64,000 nucleotides of DNA, from the NCBI RefSeq assembly GCF_000340215.1, contig NW_006921538.1, forward strand, positions 4,352,320 to 4,416,319. Direction: 5' to 3'. This DNA comes from Pseudocercospora fijiensis CIRAD86. Its lineage: Eukaryota; Ascomycota; Dothideomycetes; Mycosphaerellales; Mycosphaerellaceae. Position numbers and translations under genes: made by a program. Positions 53,800-63,693 of the stretch are shown in pieces. The notes under the pieces are model-generated. The model did not search any database. It was not told the DNA's origin and worked only from the letters and a program-made list of their open reading frames with translations. Each line of letters opens with the position of its first letter. Positions within the stretch are counted from its first letter, which is position 1.

Positions 53800-55378
53800 A
53801 TGTCCGTCAATGTCGTTGTGATTGGCGCAGGAATCGCCGGACTGACGGCCGCTGTCTCGTTGTCGCAGGCGGGCTACAAAGTAACCGTCTTGGAAAAGTC
53901 GCAGTGTGCCGGGGAGACAGGGGCAGCTCTGGCACTGTCGCCCAATGGTGCCAAGGCTTTGGCCTCCCTCAACTTCTCCTTCCAGCGAGCTAGAGCGGTC
54001 CCTCTGGAAACATGGGAGAGTTTGGACGGGAGAACCTTGAACACTCTCACCAAGGTTGATCTGAAGACGGCTGAGCAGAAGTATGGCCATCGAATGTGGT
54101 CGGTGCACCGGGTGGATTTGCACATGGAGCTGCTTAGGCTGGCGACAGAGCAGACTGGAGGCTCTGTAACTCTGCGCCTGGGTGCTCCAGTCCGGGCTAT
54201 CGATCCACAGAACGGCATTGTGTACCTAGATGAGAGGGAGTGCATTCAAGCGAGTCTGATCGTGGCAGCCGATGGCCTGCACTCTGTCGCCCGCTCTGTG
54301 GTGCTGGGCACGAACTTTCCTCCAACAAAGACCAATTTCAGTGCCTTCCGTTTTCTCGTCCCTACGGCTCATTTGGCACGAGATCCTTCGCTCTTGGGCT
54401 TGCAAGCGCGGAAATCGCCTGGTTCAACGATCTTTGCGGATACACTGAGCACAGAAGAAAGGCATCTTGTTTGGTATGAGTGCAGAGAGTAGGGTTGCCG
54501 CCAAGCTCCTGTCCTATCCGCCAACTCACCTTTTGCAGTGGCGAAATGCAGAATATAGTGGGCATACATCCGACACGAGACGATTGCGGTGTCACTCAAG
54601 GCTAGTTTCTCCTCCCATGCCGTCGATTTTGCTGACCCTGAACGATTTGTAGACGACAACAAGACCAAGATGCTCAACGAATACGCGGATTTCCATCCAG
54701 ACGTTCAGGCTCTGCTTCGGTTAGTGATCCAATGTCGTTGGTAGGCACGTCGTAATGGATCAACAGTCTTGCAGGAGAAGTCACTTACTGGCCACTATAC
54801 TCCTCGGAGCCAATCACGACGTGGGTCAATGGCCAAGTGGTGTTGATTGGCGATGCTGCTCATCCGGTATTGCTAAGTAACTTCATGATTGTGCGATGAT
54901 CGCTGACTAGAGTAGATGTTGCCGTTTGGTGGTCAAGCCGCCAACCAGGCTATCGAAGACGCTGTCGCACTCGGTCGGTTGATGTCGGGGCGTGAGTCCT
55001 TGCTCTCGGTCCAGAAACGCCTAGTTGAGTTCCAGAGTCTGAGATACACAAGAGCGTCGATGATTCAGATACTCTCTTCTACAAGAATCGGCCGCGAGAG
55101 AGACGTCGACTCACTGCTACGCACGTTTGCTGGTGATTCCAAGGGTATGCCTATTCGTCTACAGGTTGCGTCGTACTGGCATTGACATTACAATGCATTA
55201 GTTCCAAGCTGCTTCGAAGATCGAATTGAGCACTCATTCAAGTGAGTTTCCAGCCAAGACCTGCTCTCATGGAATGATAGTGCTGAAATTATGTTTTCTC
55301 AGCTACGATGTCATCGCCGAATGTGATAGGAGGATCAACTTGAGGCAAGATAATTCTGGAGATTGCCATGTGTACTAG
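53800..55378 (+). CDS. FAD-dependent monooxygenase 2 (salicylate-hydroxylase-like), 7 exons
   Basis: Exons 53800-54488, 54539-54600, 54653-54719, 54767-54866, 54916-55144, 55202-55241 and 55303-55378 give 420 residues. Landmarks: VIGAGIAGLTAAVSLSQAG, AADGLHSVAR (DG motif), VVLIGDAAHPMLPFGGQAANQAIEDA (GD motif region, split by intron 4). This is the salicylate-hydroxylase-like group that hydroxylates, decarboxylates or cleaves aromatic rings. Intron 2 as drawn begins with GC (GCTAGT); a GT donor 12 bp upstream would also keep frame. It is divergent from the methyltransferase and converges on the ABC gene 125 bp away. In cercosporin synthesis a fused methyltransferase-monooxygenase (CTB3) does two consecutive steps; here comparable activities are on two genes sharing one promoter. 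Confidence 0.85.
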
Positions 55379-55503
55379 GACCAAGTCCGCATGGGAATTG
55401 ATTTCCTATAGAAAACACGGCAATATATTTTGTTTCGATTCCCAGGGCAGTCATATCTCGAAATACGATCGTTGTAACAGCGGGTCACATTTCTATTTGC
55501 TGT

Positions 55504-58500
55504 CTAAGCACTTTTTCGATTTAGGCTCACCAATGCGTTGGCAATTTCCTTCATCCTGCGTATCGTGGTCTCTCGCTTATGGTGCAGCCGCTTGGAGTGC
55601 CTCATACCAGTGAGGAAAAAGAACAAGAGCCAGTTCGTGACAACGAATGAAGCAAACAGTCCTAGGCTCAGCCACTTTCGTTGCCGATGAAAGCCCAGGC
55701 TGGTGAAGTACCCGGTGCCAGTGGCGAAAGGACAATACATGCAGTTGCTCGTCGCATCTGGGGCCAGTACGTAACCCGGGTCAGCGTTACTGATGTACTG
55801 GCCACAAGTAGTGTTCGCGGGAGGATCGAAGTGTATCAGCTCGCTTTCTGTACACTCGATGTGCAGGTTGCCGAGGATAGTGGATAGAATGCCGCCGATC
55901 CACCAAGTCATTGGATTTACCCAATACAGCCAGCGGCTCCACACGCTCGGAAGCTGCGAGAATGGTCTCACAACTCCATTGCACAGCCCAGTGACGGCAA
56001 AGAAGAATGGCAGGGCATTCGACACCATTTCGATGTCGGGAAGCAGCATGCAGATCCATTGAGCCCAAGAGAACAGGAACCAGAAATAAAACAGTGTCAT
56101 TGCAAACACATAGCAGCCCGTGGAGAACTGATGTGATATCCCGCTTGGAAGGTACCACGATAAGAAGTAGAGCAATGCAGAGACCGTTGCCATTGGAATT
56201 TCGGCCAATATACAGGCCGCACAGAGTGCTGTGAAATCGTAAGTCCCGGATGGCAACTCTCTTGTCGTCCACAAAAGCAAATTCTGGTAGAAGCGCACTT
56301 TGACGGTGTTGACGATGATGGGTGGCAAGAGTATGATGAGGAATACACTAAACATTCGGTCTTGGAGACTGGCCAGAGTGTTTCCGACCTGCCAGAAACA
56401 GAGTCCATTAATGAGGCCTGATGTGAGTGACACGCTGATCCAGGTGTACCAGTATGATGGTTCTCGCCAGTACTGTAAAAGCAGTCGCGTAGTAAGAAGC
56501 CTCACCTGCAGCGCCAAGGGTGCAGCATGAGGCGCGAACGATCGCCGCTTCTCGGATATTGAGGACGGTTTATCATGCTGAATGACTTGAATCGTGGCAG
56601 ATAAAGCTCTGATCTCGTCCGAATTGGACCATTCTTCTGCCCACCCTTCTCCGGTGGAGCTCCGCATGGATGAATCGATGATAAGTGCAATTCCATGTGC
56701 ATCGTCAGTACAAAGGACGCCGCGTGTGGCCAAATACTGTCTGAGATCCAAGGCTGAGCCAGAGTAGACACACCGGCCACTGAGGTCGAGAGCGAAGAGC
56801 GTGTCGAAGTGTCGAAGAATCTCCGTGGATGGTTGATGTATGGAGCATATGATTTTCATGCCAGAATCACAGAGCCGACGAAGAAGGCGAATGATCGAGA
56901 GAGCAGCTTGTGCGTCTAGACCACTTATCGGTTCGTCCATCATTACAAGGGACGGCCTGGCGACAAGCTCATATCCGATGTCAACAAGCTTTCGTTCTGC
57001 ATAGCTGAGAGATCCGATGATTGTGTTTGCGATGCCTTGGAGTCCAAGGACAGAGAGCAAATGGGCCACGTACTGTAGCTTCTCTATCTTGGAAAATGAT
57101 GGGTCTTGTCGAAGAATTGCGGAGAATTCCAGCGCCTCGCGAACGGTGGCGGTTTCTTCAAGTATGCTGACTTGTGCCACAAGTCCGATAGACCGGCGGA
57201 AGTCCCTCGCAGCCGTCTTTCCACTCATGGTGGCAATGCCCGTCACCACGGAATTTGCGGCCTGCTGACCCGAGAGCGCATGGAGGAGGCTGGTCTTTCC
57301 AGACCCAGAGGGACCTACAAGAGCCATCAAAACACCGCGGGCCACGTAGCCATTGATGTCTACAAGCACCTGTCGTGAGGAAACACCATCCTTGACCGTA
57401 TAGTTGATGCTCTTCCATGCAAAAAGATCGTGAGCAGCTCCTAGGGAGGGGGGACTTTCGTTCATTGTTTCCGTTGTGCCCGAGTCTGACGCTCCTGAAT
57501 GGTCGTTCAAGTTTTTCTCGACATCTCCAGTACTCGCCTCCTCTGATCGGTGGGGGTAGTCTGATCCGTCAACATCACCAGTACCGGTGGACTCCTCGTC
57601 AGCGATTCGGCGACGATCCTGACCAGTTTGAACGACTACGCGCTGACGAGCTGGCTGGTGTATACGCCACATCTTCTCAGATGCTACCCAGGTCCCGAAC
57701 AGATACACGCCGGTGAGCACGACAATCAGAGCAAAGTTTCTCCAAAGATGCGCAAAGTTGTATTGGAACACTTTGGATAGATATTCGTGGCCTCTCACAT
57801 CTGTGTTTCCCCGACCAGTGCCCGGAATGCTGCACGTTTGGGGAGAAATTCCAGATCCATTTTCGTAGGGAACAAGGTGTTCTGGCGCGCATGGAATCCT
57901 GTCATCATGAAGTTGGCTGCTCAGCATACCTTCGAAGCCATAAGCCAGTGGGTTGATGTAAGCAATCCAGCCGATCCAAGGCCGATCTGCCATGAGTCGA
58001 GACTTGGTAATGGTGTATCCTGCAAACATTAGGAGAACGTTGTGAGCGACGCCTGCAAAACGGACGGCGTTGTCCGGACTTGCGCTTGAGATAGCCAGAA
58101 GTCGGAATAAGGCGGTAACACACAATGTCAAGATCCAGACAAAAGCCAGGAATGCAAAGAATTTACCAGCATTCAGGGCGAAATTTGCCATGAAGTAGAT
58201 GATAATGACCAACGGGACCACTAAGGTAGGTATCATGATCCAGTCGACCACAAAACGAGCCAGCATAGCAGCGCTAGGCCGGTAGAGTCCATACTGTCTG
58301 TGTCGCTCCAAGAAAGCTCGGCTCGATAAAGTTTCATCGACCTCACATAGTTGCACCCAGATGAGAAGGAGGGCCGCAAAAAGTGTCGCTCCGCTGCGTG
58401 AAAGGAGTCCGGCTGTACTCTCCGGGATATCATAGTAGAGACTCGCGACTACCAGAGCGTCCGCAATGGCAAGGAGATATTTCAACACCTGCCGTCTCCA

Positions 58501-59796
58501 ATCTCCGCTCTTGAGCCAGAATTCACGCCTGACACAATTGATGACCTGCTGTCGATAATTTGGCACGAAAGATCTGTGGTGTATGTGCGTCTGGCTGGAG
58601 TCATCTCCTGCAGAGCCATGAAGTGCCTCGAGCTTCACCTCCTGGCGCTTGACCTCGGCGAGAACAAGTTCATTGGCTTTGCTGTCGCGGAAAATCTGTT
58701 CCAGGTCTTCTGCAGTTCGACCGCAGTTGTGTACTGAGTTTCCCGATGATATCAGGTTGGTCAGAAATTCCGCCATTGGCTGGTTAGTCTTGATGCGATA
58801 TCCAAGACTCTGAAAGTACTGCCGAGCGTCTCCAGTCGGACCCTGGTACAGCATCCGGCCTCCGTGGATTACGAGAACTTTGTCAAAAAGATGGTAGATC
58901 TCGTCTCCTGCCTGGTTCAGAGCGATGACGGCTGATCGGTTGGTTTTGTGGGTAATCAGTCGGAGGCAGCGGATGAGTCTCAGAGCGGCATTTGCGTCGA
59001 GACCGCATGTGATGTTGTCCCAAGCTGAGATAGGTGATTGCAGCGATAAAGCTTCCATCACCGAGACTCGTTTCCTCTCTCCGCCACTGATTCCTCTTTT
59101 CAGTGTATTGCCTATCAAGGTATCACTCGAGAGCTCCATTCCAAAGATCTCAAGGAGTGCATTGGCGAGGGATCCAATTTGCCGTGTGGTTTCTGTTGGG
59201 AACGAGCTTCTCAGCGCGAATTCCAATGTCTGCCGTACGGTCAGGGCTGGGAAGTGCTGGTCGTCTTCTGGACAGTACGATGACCTGCCAGCGCAGCTGA
59301 CGTGCCCAGTTGCAGAAGTGTCTTGATCTTGTCGATGCGATATGGCCTTGAGGAATGTGCTGCATCCGCTTCCCGCACGCCCCAGCACGAGCATCATCTC
59401 GCCATTGCCCACGACGCCCGTGAAGTTCCTGATTACTGGGTGCGGAGTGCAAGTAGCTTTCGTGCCCGATGCTCGGAGACACTTCAGAATGCGCGATAAG
59501 ATGTCGCCAAGCGCAGCACTGGCAAATGTGTGCGGCGCTGTACATTGTTGGACGCTTCTTGCCACGTACAGGTCGCGAAAGACAACACCTGATGCGCTGA
59601 CGTTGGCAGAGTGTTGACCTTGTGGCAGGGCATTTAGGAAGACGTCCACGGAGCGTTCCTGGCGGGATTCCCATTCTTCAGTTGGAGTCGCCCCAACCTG
59701 CAGCGAAGACGACGACTCATCTTTGCCCGTGCTACTGGCAGATAGTTGTTCGGATGCAATAGATTTGGTCTGCTCCATGGTATGGTCACGTTCCAA
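55504..59796 (-). CDS. PDR-type ABC transporter, full size
   Basis: A single uninterrupted 1430-residue frame with (NBD-TMD)x2 order. NBD1: Walker A GRAGSGCS (about 139-146), signature ISGGERKRVS, and the WDN-x-CGLDA variant of Walker B typical of the PDR/CDR family. TMD1 with six hydrophobic segments around residues 450-700. NBD2: Walker A GPSGSGKTS, a divergent signature LSYAERK, Walker B LVMMDEPISGLDA. TMD2 follows to the C-terminus. Such plasma-membrane pumps export drugs or the cell's own metabolites; in this cluster it probably provides self-protection and secretion of the polyketide. An alternative start lies six codons in. It lacks introns, unlike its neighbours in the cluster. Confidence 0.93.
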   Translation of the reverse strand: MERDHTMEQTKSIASEQLSASSTGKDESSSSLQVGATPTEEWESRQERSVDVFLNALPQGQHSANVSASGVVFRDLYVARSVQQCTAPHTFASAALGDILSRILKCLRASGTKATCTPHPVIRNFTGVVGNGEMMLVLGRAGSGCSTFLKAISHRQDQDTSATGHVSCAGRSSYCPEDDQHFPALTVRQTLEFALRSSFPTETTRQIGSLANALLEIFGMELSSDTLIGNTLKRGISGGERKRVSVMEALSLQSPISAWDNITCGLDANAALRLIRCLRLITHKTNRSAVIALNQAGDEIYHLFDKVLVIHGGRMLYQGPTGDARQYFQSLGYRIKTNQPMAEFLTNLISSGNSVHNCGRTAEDLEQIFRDSKANELVLAEVKRQEVKLEALHGSAGDDSSQTHIHHRSFVPNYRQQVINCVRREFWLKSGDWRRQVLKYLLAIADALVVASLYYDIPESTAGLLSRSGATLFAALLLIWVQLCEVDETLSSRAFLERHRQYGLYRPSAAMLARFVVDWIMIPTLVVPLVIIIYFMANFALNAGKFFAFLAFVWILTLCVTALFRLLAISSASPDNAVRFAGVAHNVLLMFAGYTITKSRLMADRPWIGWIAYINPLAYGFEGMLSSQLHDDRIPCAPEHLVPYENGSGISPQTCSIPGTGRGNTDVRGHEYLSKVFQYNFAHLWRNFALIVVLTGVYLFGTWVASEKMWRIHQPARQRVVVQTGQDRRRIADEESTGTGDVDGSDYPHRSEEASTGDVEKNLNDHSGASDSGTTETMNESPPSLGAAHDLFAWKSINYTVKDGVSSRQVLVDINGYVARGVLMALVGPSGSGKTSLLHALSGQQAANSVVTGIATMSGKTAARDFRRSIGLVAQVSILEETATVREALEFSAILRQDPSFSKIEKLQYVAHLLSVLGLQGIANTIIGSLSYAERKLVDIGYELVARPSLVMMDEPISGLDAQAALSIIRLLRRLCDSGMKIICSIHQPSTEILRHFDTLFALDLSGRCVYSGSALDLRQYLATRGVLCTDDAHGIALIIDSSMRSSTGEGWAEEWSNSDEIRALSATIQVIQHDKPSSISEKRRSFAPHAAPLALQVRLLTTRLLLQYWREPSYWYTWISVSLTSGLINGLCFWQVGNTLASLQDRMFSVFLIILLPPIIVNTVKVRFYQNLLLWTTRELPSGTYDFTALCAACILAEIPMATVSALLYFLSWYLPSGISHQFSTGCYVFAMTLFYFWFLFSWAQWICMLLPDIEMVSNALPFFFAVTGLCNGVVRPFSQLPSVWSRWLYWVNPMTWWIGGILSTILGNLHIECTESELIHFDPPANTTCGQYISNADPGYVLAPDATSNCMYCPFATGTGYFTSLGFHRQRKWLSLGLFASFVVTNWLLFFFLTGMRHSKRLHHKRETTIRRMKEIANALVSLNRKSA

Positions 59797-60053
59797 GATT
59801 TGCTAGACCTTAAGGCTGGGCCGACCTTCACTTCACCTGCTTGTCTCTACCCAAAATCTCTCGTTGGCCCATATAACACGAACGTCTCTTCTCATGGTAG
59901 GCATGTTGGGCCAAGATCTGCAGAAGTGACAGCGGTACATCTGTTCCCTATTGGGTTGCAGCCGGGCGAGGTTCATCCGCATATTTTTATACTCGCCGGG
60001 AGTAGATTCCCGATCCTTGGTCGAAATTTGGGGACGTTGCTATCGCTATCGTA
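59797..60053 (-). promoter_or_regulatory. upstream region of the ABC transporter gene
   Basis: About 250 bp of normal composition between the ABC start and a minisatellite. I find no TCG(N5)CGA site or TTCTCGGTGAG word here, so control may differ from the two divergent promoters. A TTTTTATAC element lies near 59985. Confidence 0.45.
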
Positions 60054-60111
60054 TGGCAGGTCGTCGCGTCACTGGCAGGTCGTCGCGTCGCTAGCAGGTC
60101 GTCGCTATCGC
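60054..60111. repeat. 19-bp minisatellite, three units
   Basis: TGGCAGGTCGTCGCGTCAC at 60054, TGGCAGGTCGTCGCGTCGC at 60073, and TAGCAGGTCGTCGCTATCGC at 60092. The Tc1-type element starts at the TA right after the third unit, and a GACGTCGCTATCGCTA segment resumes at 63698 beyond the element. Confidence 0.7.
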
Positions 60112-60319
60112 TACTGAGGGTTGGCTTTTACCTGTTACTCGGCCGCGGGGAAGCCTGCGAGTGCTAAGCAGCTTACCGCTACCAATTTTGTTAGGCACTT
60201 TGCTCGTAGAATAGTATATCTTCCTCCCTTCTACGTACCTGCGTATATAGTGCATTTTGAAGCCAAAGTTGTCGCTATAAAGCAGTAGTATAGCCGTTTC
60301 CGAGGTATTGCGAGGTAAA

Positions 60320-61360
60320 GAATGCGACTAGGTAAAGAGCTTAGCGTAGAACACTAAGAGTTGCTAAAGGACTACTTTGCGTAAGGCAAAGATATCTATT
60401 AAACTATAGAGACAAGTCGACTACCTATCTATAGGCGTACGGTATATAGAGCCCTCGATAACTAGCGGTTATTTAGCGAGATCTACCCTCCTCGTATTAT
60501 AAAGCGAGGCCGTAAGACTATTCTTAATAATAAGTAAGAGATATTTATTAAGGCGTTATTATCTAACCGACCGGACTCGTACTTCGTAGAGGTAATATAG
60601 GCGCTTATCGACGAGTAGCTAAAGCTTTAAGAGATATTAAAATATACGCATTTATCGAGTGTCTTAAAGTAGCGTAGTTAGAGGCGTAAATCGGTATAAA
60701 GGAAGGCGAAGGAGCGTAACCTATTGCTAAGGGCTCTATAAATGTTTAGGTACGCTAAATAGCCGGTAGATAGGCTAATATTTATCAACGAGACTACCTA
60801 TAATTAGAAGACTAGTTAGCGGAAGTATAGATAGTCTCCGAAAGGCATTAATTATAGAGACTTCCGGTACGCGTAGCGAGAAGTAAGGTAGTCTATACTG
60901 CCTACTTTTACTATTAATAGCTATCTACCTTATACGATTAGTCGATAAGGCTCGATAACTCGAGAGATCTTCGTCGCTTAGTTAACTAAATAGGTAATGC
61001 CTTACCTCGAAGGCTATCCGCTAATAATCTTTGTAATAGATAATACTAGTATCTACTATAGCTCGGAGGTAAGGGAGGCGATATTATTAGCTAGTTACTA
61101 ACTCGAATACCTGCCTCCGTACTTACCGGATTTAAATCCTATCGAATAGACCTTTAACTGCTTAAAGTGCTATATTAAGAGGCACATTCGAGACGTAGAA
61201 TACTTCTTAAACTTCGGCGACTTCTTATATTATTGCCTATAGCGATATTAAGGGCCGAGGGCGTAGAAACTCTTCGAATATGCCGGATACAACGTCTACT
61301 ACCTAGATTTCGCGTTTTCTAAAGAGGGCTTCGTTAGTACCGCCGGCTACGTATAAGATC
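60320..61360 (+). pseudogene. Tc1/mariner (DDE_3-type) transposase relic
   Basis: In one frame the reading, with many TAA/TAG stops, gives the family landmarks in order: a helix-turn-helix part (SRLPIYRRTVYRALDNW), LIFINETTYN where relatives have an Asp before Glu (apparently changed to Asn), IIFVIDNTSIYYS with the second Asp, and YLPPYLPDLNPIE with the third acidic residue. The lost Asp and stops agree with G-to-A and C-to-T change by RIP. No function left. Confidence 0.8.
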
Positions 61361-61699
61361 TAATAGGTCTCGATCCGGAAGAGTCTACCTAGTATAACTA
61401 GTGTCTTTATACGCCGCCGGCGTCGATTAGTAAGTAGATTAAGGATATAGATAGCGACGAAGAATCTAAAGAAGAATAGGAGTAATAACGTAACGTAGCG
61501 GCAGAATTCGCTAGTGCGACTAGCGCGCTCGAGCCCGAGAAGTGTTATAAATGTTCGAATTCTAGGCTTTTATATAAAGATAAAATCTCAATATATAACG
61601 CAATATAATACTAGATATTTAATATATAGAATGTGTTTAGTCTAATTAGTCCGCGCCTACAATAATTACAAAAAATAATAGCATAAACGTTATATAGCA

Positions 61700-63490
61700 C
61701 TACGAGAAGTAGAGCCTAAATTCGCACTTTATATAGTATCCTTAGCTCCGGCTAGCTCCGCCGCTATAATCTTATCGGCTTTTAGTATTAGGAACTTCTC
61801 GATTGCTTCCTTTATTCTATACCGTATACTCGCCTTTATTTTAAACTCTTCCTACTATTATTTCTTGCTTATATTAGCGATAGTAACTAGGTCGAAGTCC
61901 TCGTCGATATAGGTCTTCTATATAGCTCGCATTTCCGCCGAGTCGTAAAATAGCGGTATCTCGAGTGCCTACTAGAAGAATCCGACCCTTAGCTCCTTAC
62001 CCTCCTTTAAACCCTCCGGTAGTACTATCGGTAACGATATATCCTTTGTAAGACCTAGTCTTAGTAGGGCACGAGCTAGTGTCTTCGAAGGAGTCGTAGG
62101 AGTAAATCTAGGTCCTATAGCTACTTAGAAACTAGCCGCTACTTTGTCTCCGAAGATAATATTAATAGGAGCCTAGACCTTTAGGCGGGCTTCTAAAGCC
62201 TCGCTATAACCGCTAGTAACGCCCTTCTTCTTTAACTAATTAGCGACCTTCTTAGCTATATCTCTCTCGAAGTATAGCTTAATTGTTGTAATAAGGACCT
62301 CTATATATATCGGATCGCTAAATTTCCGCTAGCCTTGAGCGATTAATCTTACTAGCAATTTAATTACTTCGGAGGTTATAAGCTAGTACTTATTAGGCAC
62401 GTCTTGCTTGTCCGGATTGCGCTAGTAGTAGGTCTTAGGTCCTTTAATCTTAACGTTGCGACAAGTGCTAAGATTATACGCAAAGTAAGCTCGAATATTA
62501 ACCTCGAAGTTACCCTTCTCGTTTAGTTCTATTACTTAAACGTTAGCGAGAGCGGCTTGCTACTAACCTAGCGTCTTACTAAGAGGTCTCTTGCTAGTAG
62601 CCGTGCCTTGCCTCTACGCTAAGCTAACTAGACCTGCGCTAGTAGGCCTTAGTTTAGTATAGAAGAATATATTAAGTTAAGGGTTAGTTAGCAACTCCTC
62701 GTCGATCTAGTAACCGAGACGGTTAAGGGTACGGCTATAAGCCTTATCTTCTTCCGTAGCCTTATTATTATTATTATTATTAAATAGTTGTAGCTAGGTC
62801 TCTTAATAATAATCCTTCTCTTTAACCCCTTTATAATAAGCCGACAAAGTTACCTTTAAATAGCGCTCTAAGCTATACTTCTCGGTTACTTTGCCTGCCT
62901 ATTTGTATCTATTCTAACCCTCGGCTAGATCCGTAACGTCGAAGATATTACGCTTTAAGGCAACCTGCCTATCTTCTTTAGTCTTCTTCGTAGTGTCTAT
63001 AAGGTACTAGCAACCTCTATAGTCTATTAAAACGAGGCCCTTCTTATTAGTAAGCCGCTCTCGAATGTAGCTCTCGGGCGTAAGAGCTATATTGCTACGA
63101 CCGAGAGCCTTCAATCTTCTAGTCGTAGAAGAAGACTAAGACTCGAAGGACGTTGTTATAGAGCCGCCTATCTTACCGCCTATCTTACCGCTAACGTTAC
63201 TAGCTACCTCTTTAAGCGAGTTAAGTACTGCTTGTTCCTTAGTACCGGAAGCCGTAGTGCCTATAGTAGAGCTATTATTTACTCTATCGATTAGCGGTAC
63301 GGATTTAGCTATAGGCTTCTTCCTAGCCGGATTAGCTATCGGCGGCGGCGTAATTGGCTTCTCGAGCGTCTTTAAAATAGGCTTCTTCTTAACCGCAGCG
63401 GTTACCTTAGTTAGACTCGTGTCTAGTCGCTTAGGAGCCTTACCGGCAGTTAAGCGAGTCGTACGACCTTCTATTAATGCTTAGCGGCTT
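61700..63490 (-). pseudogene. second ORF of the element, unknown protein, inactivated
   Basis: From 63490 downwards the minus strand reads as one protein of roughly 590 codons, broken by TAG and TAA stops but never, in what I read, by TGA. The head is basic and Pro-rich (KKKPILKTLEKPITPPP), followed by SIALTPES-like and LIDYRGC segments, NLSTCRNVKIKGPKTYY, and IEVLITTIKLYFERD. It is inside the TIRs and points opposite to the transposase. I recognise no family. Absence of TGA is expected after RIP, which turns TGG/CAG/CAA into TAG/TAA. Confidence 0.6.
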
Positions 63491-63693
63491 GCAGAATACC
63501 CTCGTTCTTAACCCTAATCGACACCTCGGCGTAGGTTTAGATAAATTGGAACTATTAGCGCTATTCTATACAGTCTTAAGAGCATCTATACACTAAGTTT
63601 GCTAAGAGAGCTGCTCTTAGTACCCCTAAAGCGTATTCTCGAAGATCGCGGCTCTGCGGACCGAGAGTAATAGGCAAAAGCTAACCCTTAGTA

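Larger units (their letters stand above)
60114..63691. mobile_element. RIP-mutated Tc1/mariner-type element with TIRs
   Basis: Left end CTGAGGGTTGGCTTTTACC (from 60114) and the reverse complement of the right end, CTAAGGGTTAGCTTTTGCC (to 63691), are terminal inverted repeats of about 29 bp that differ by transitions only, plus a 2-base indel. Both ends are flanked by TA (60112-60113, 63692-63693), the target duplication of Tc1/mariner elements. The 3.58-kb interior carries a dead transposase on the plus strand and a second dead frame on the minus strand, all depleted in CA/TG. Confidence 0.8.

Noticed and set aside
63257..63484. 75-codon plus-strand hydrophobic frame
   Set aside because: It is antisense to the long decayed minus-strand ORF of the Tc1-type element and looks membrane-like only because of antisense Lys/Pro codons.
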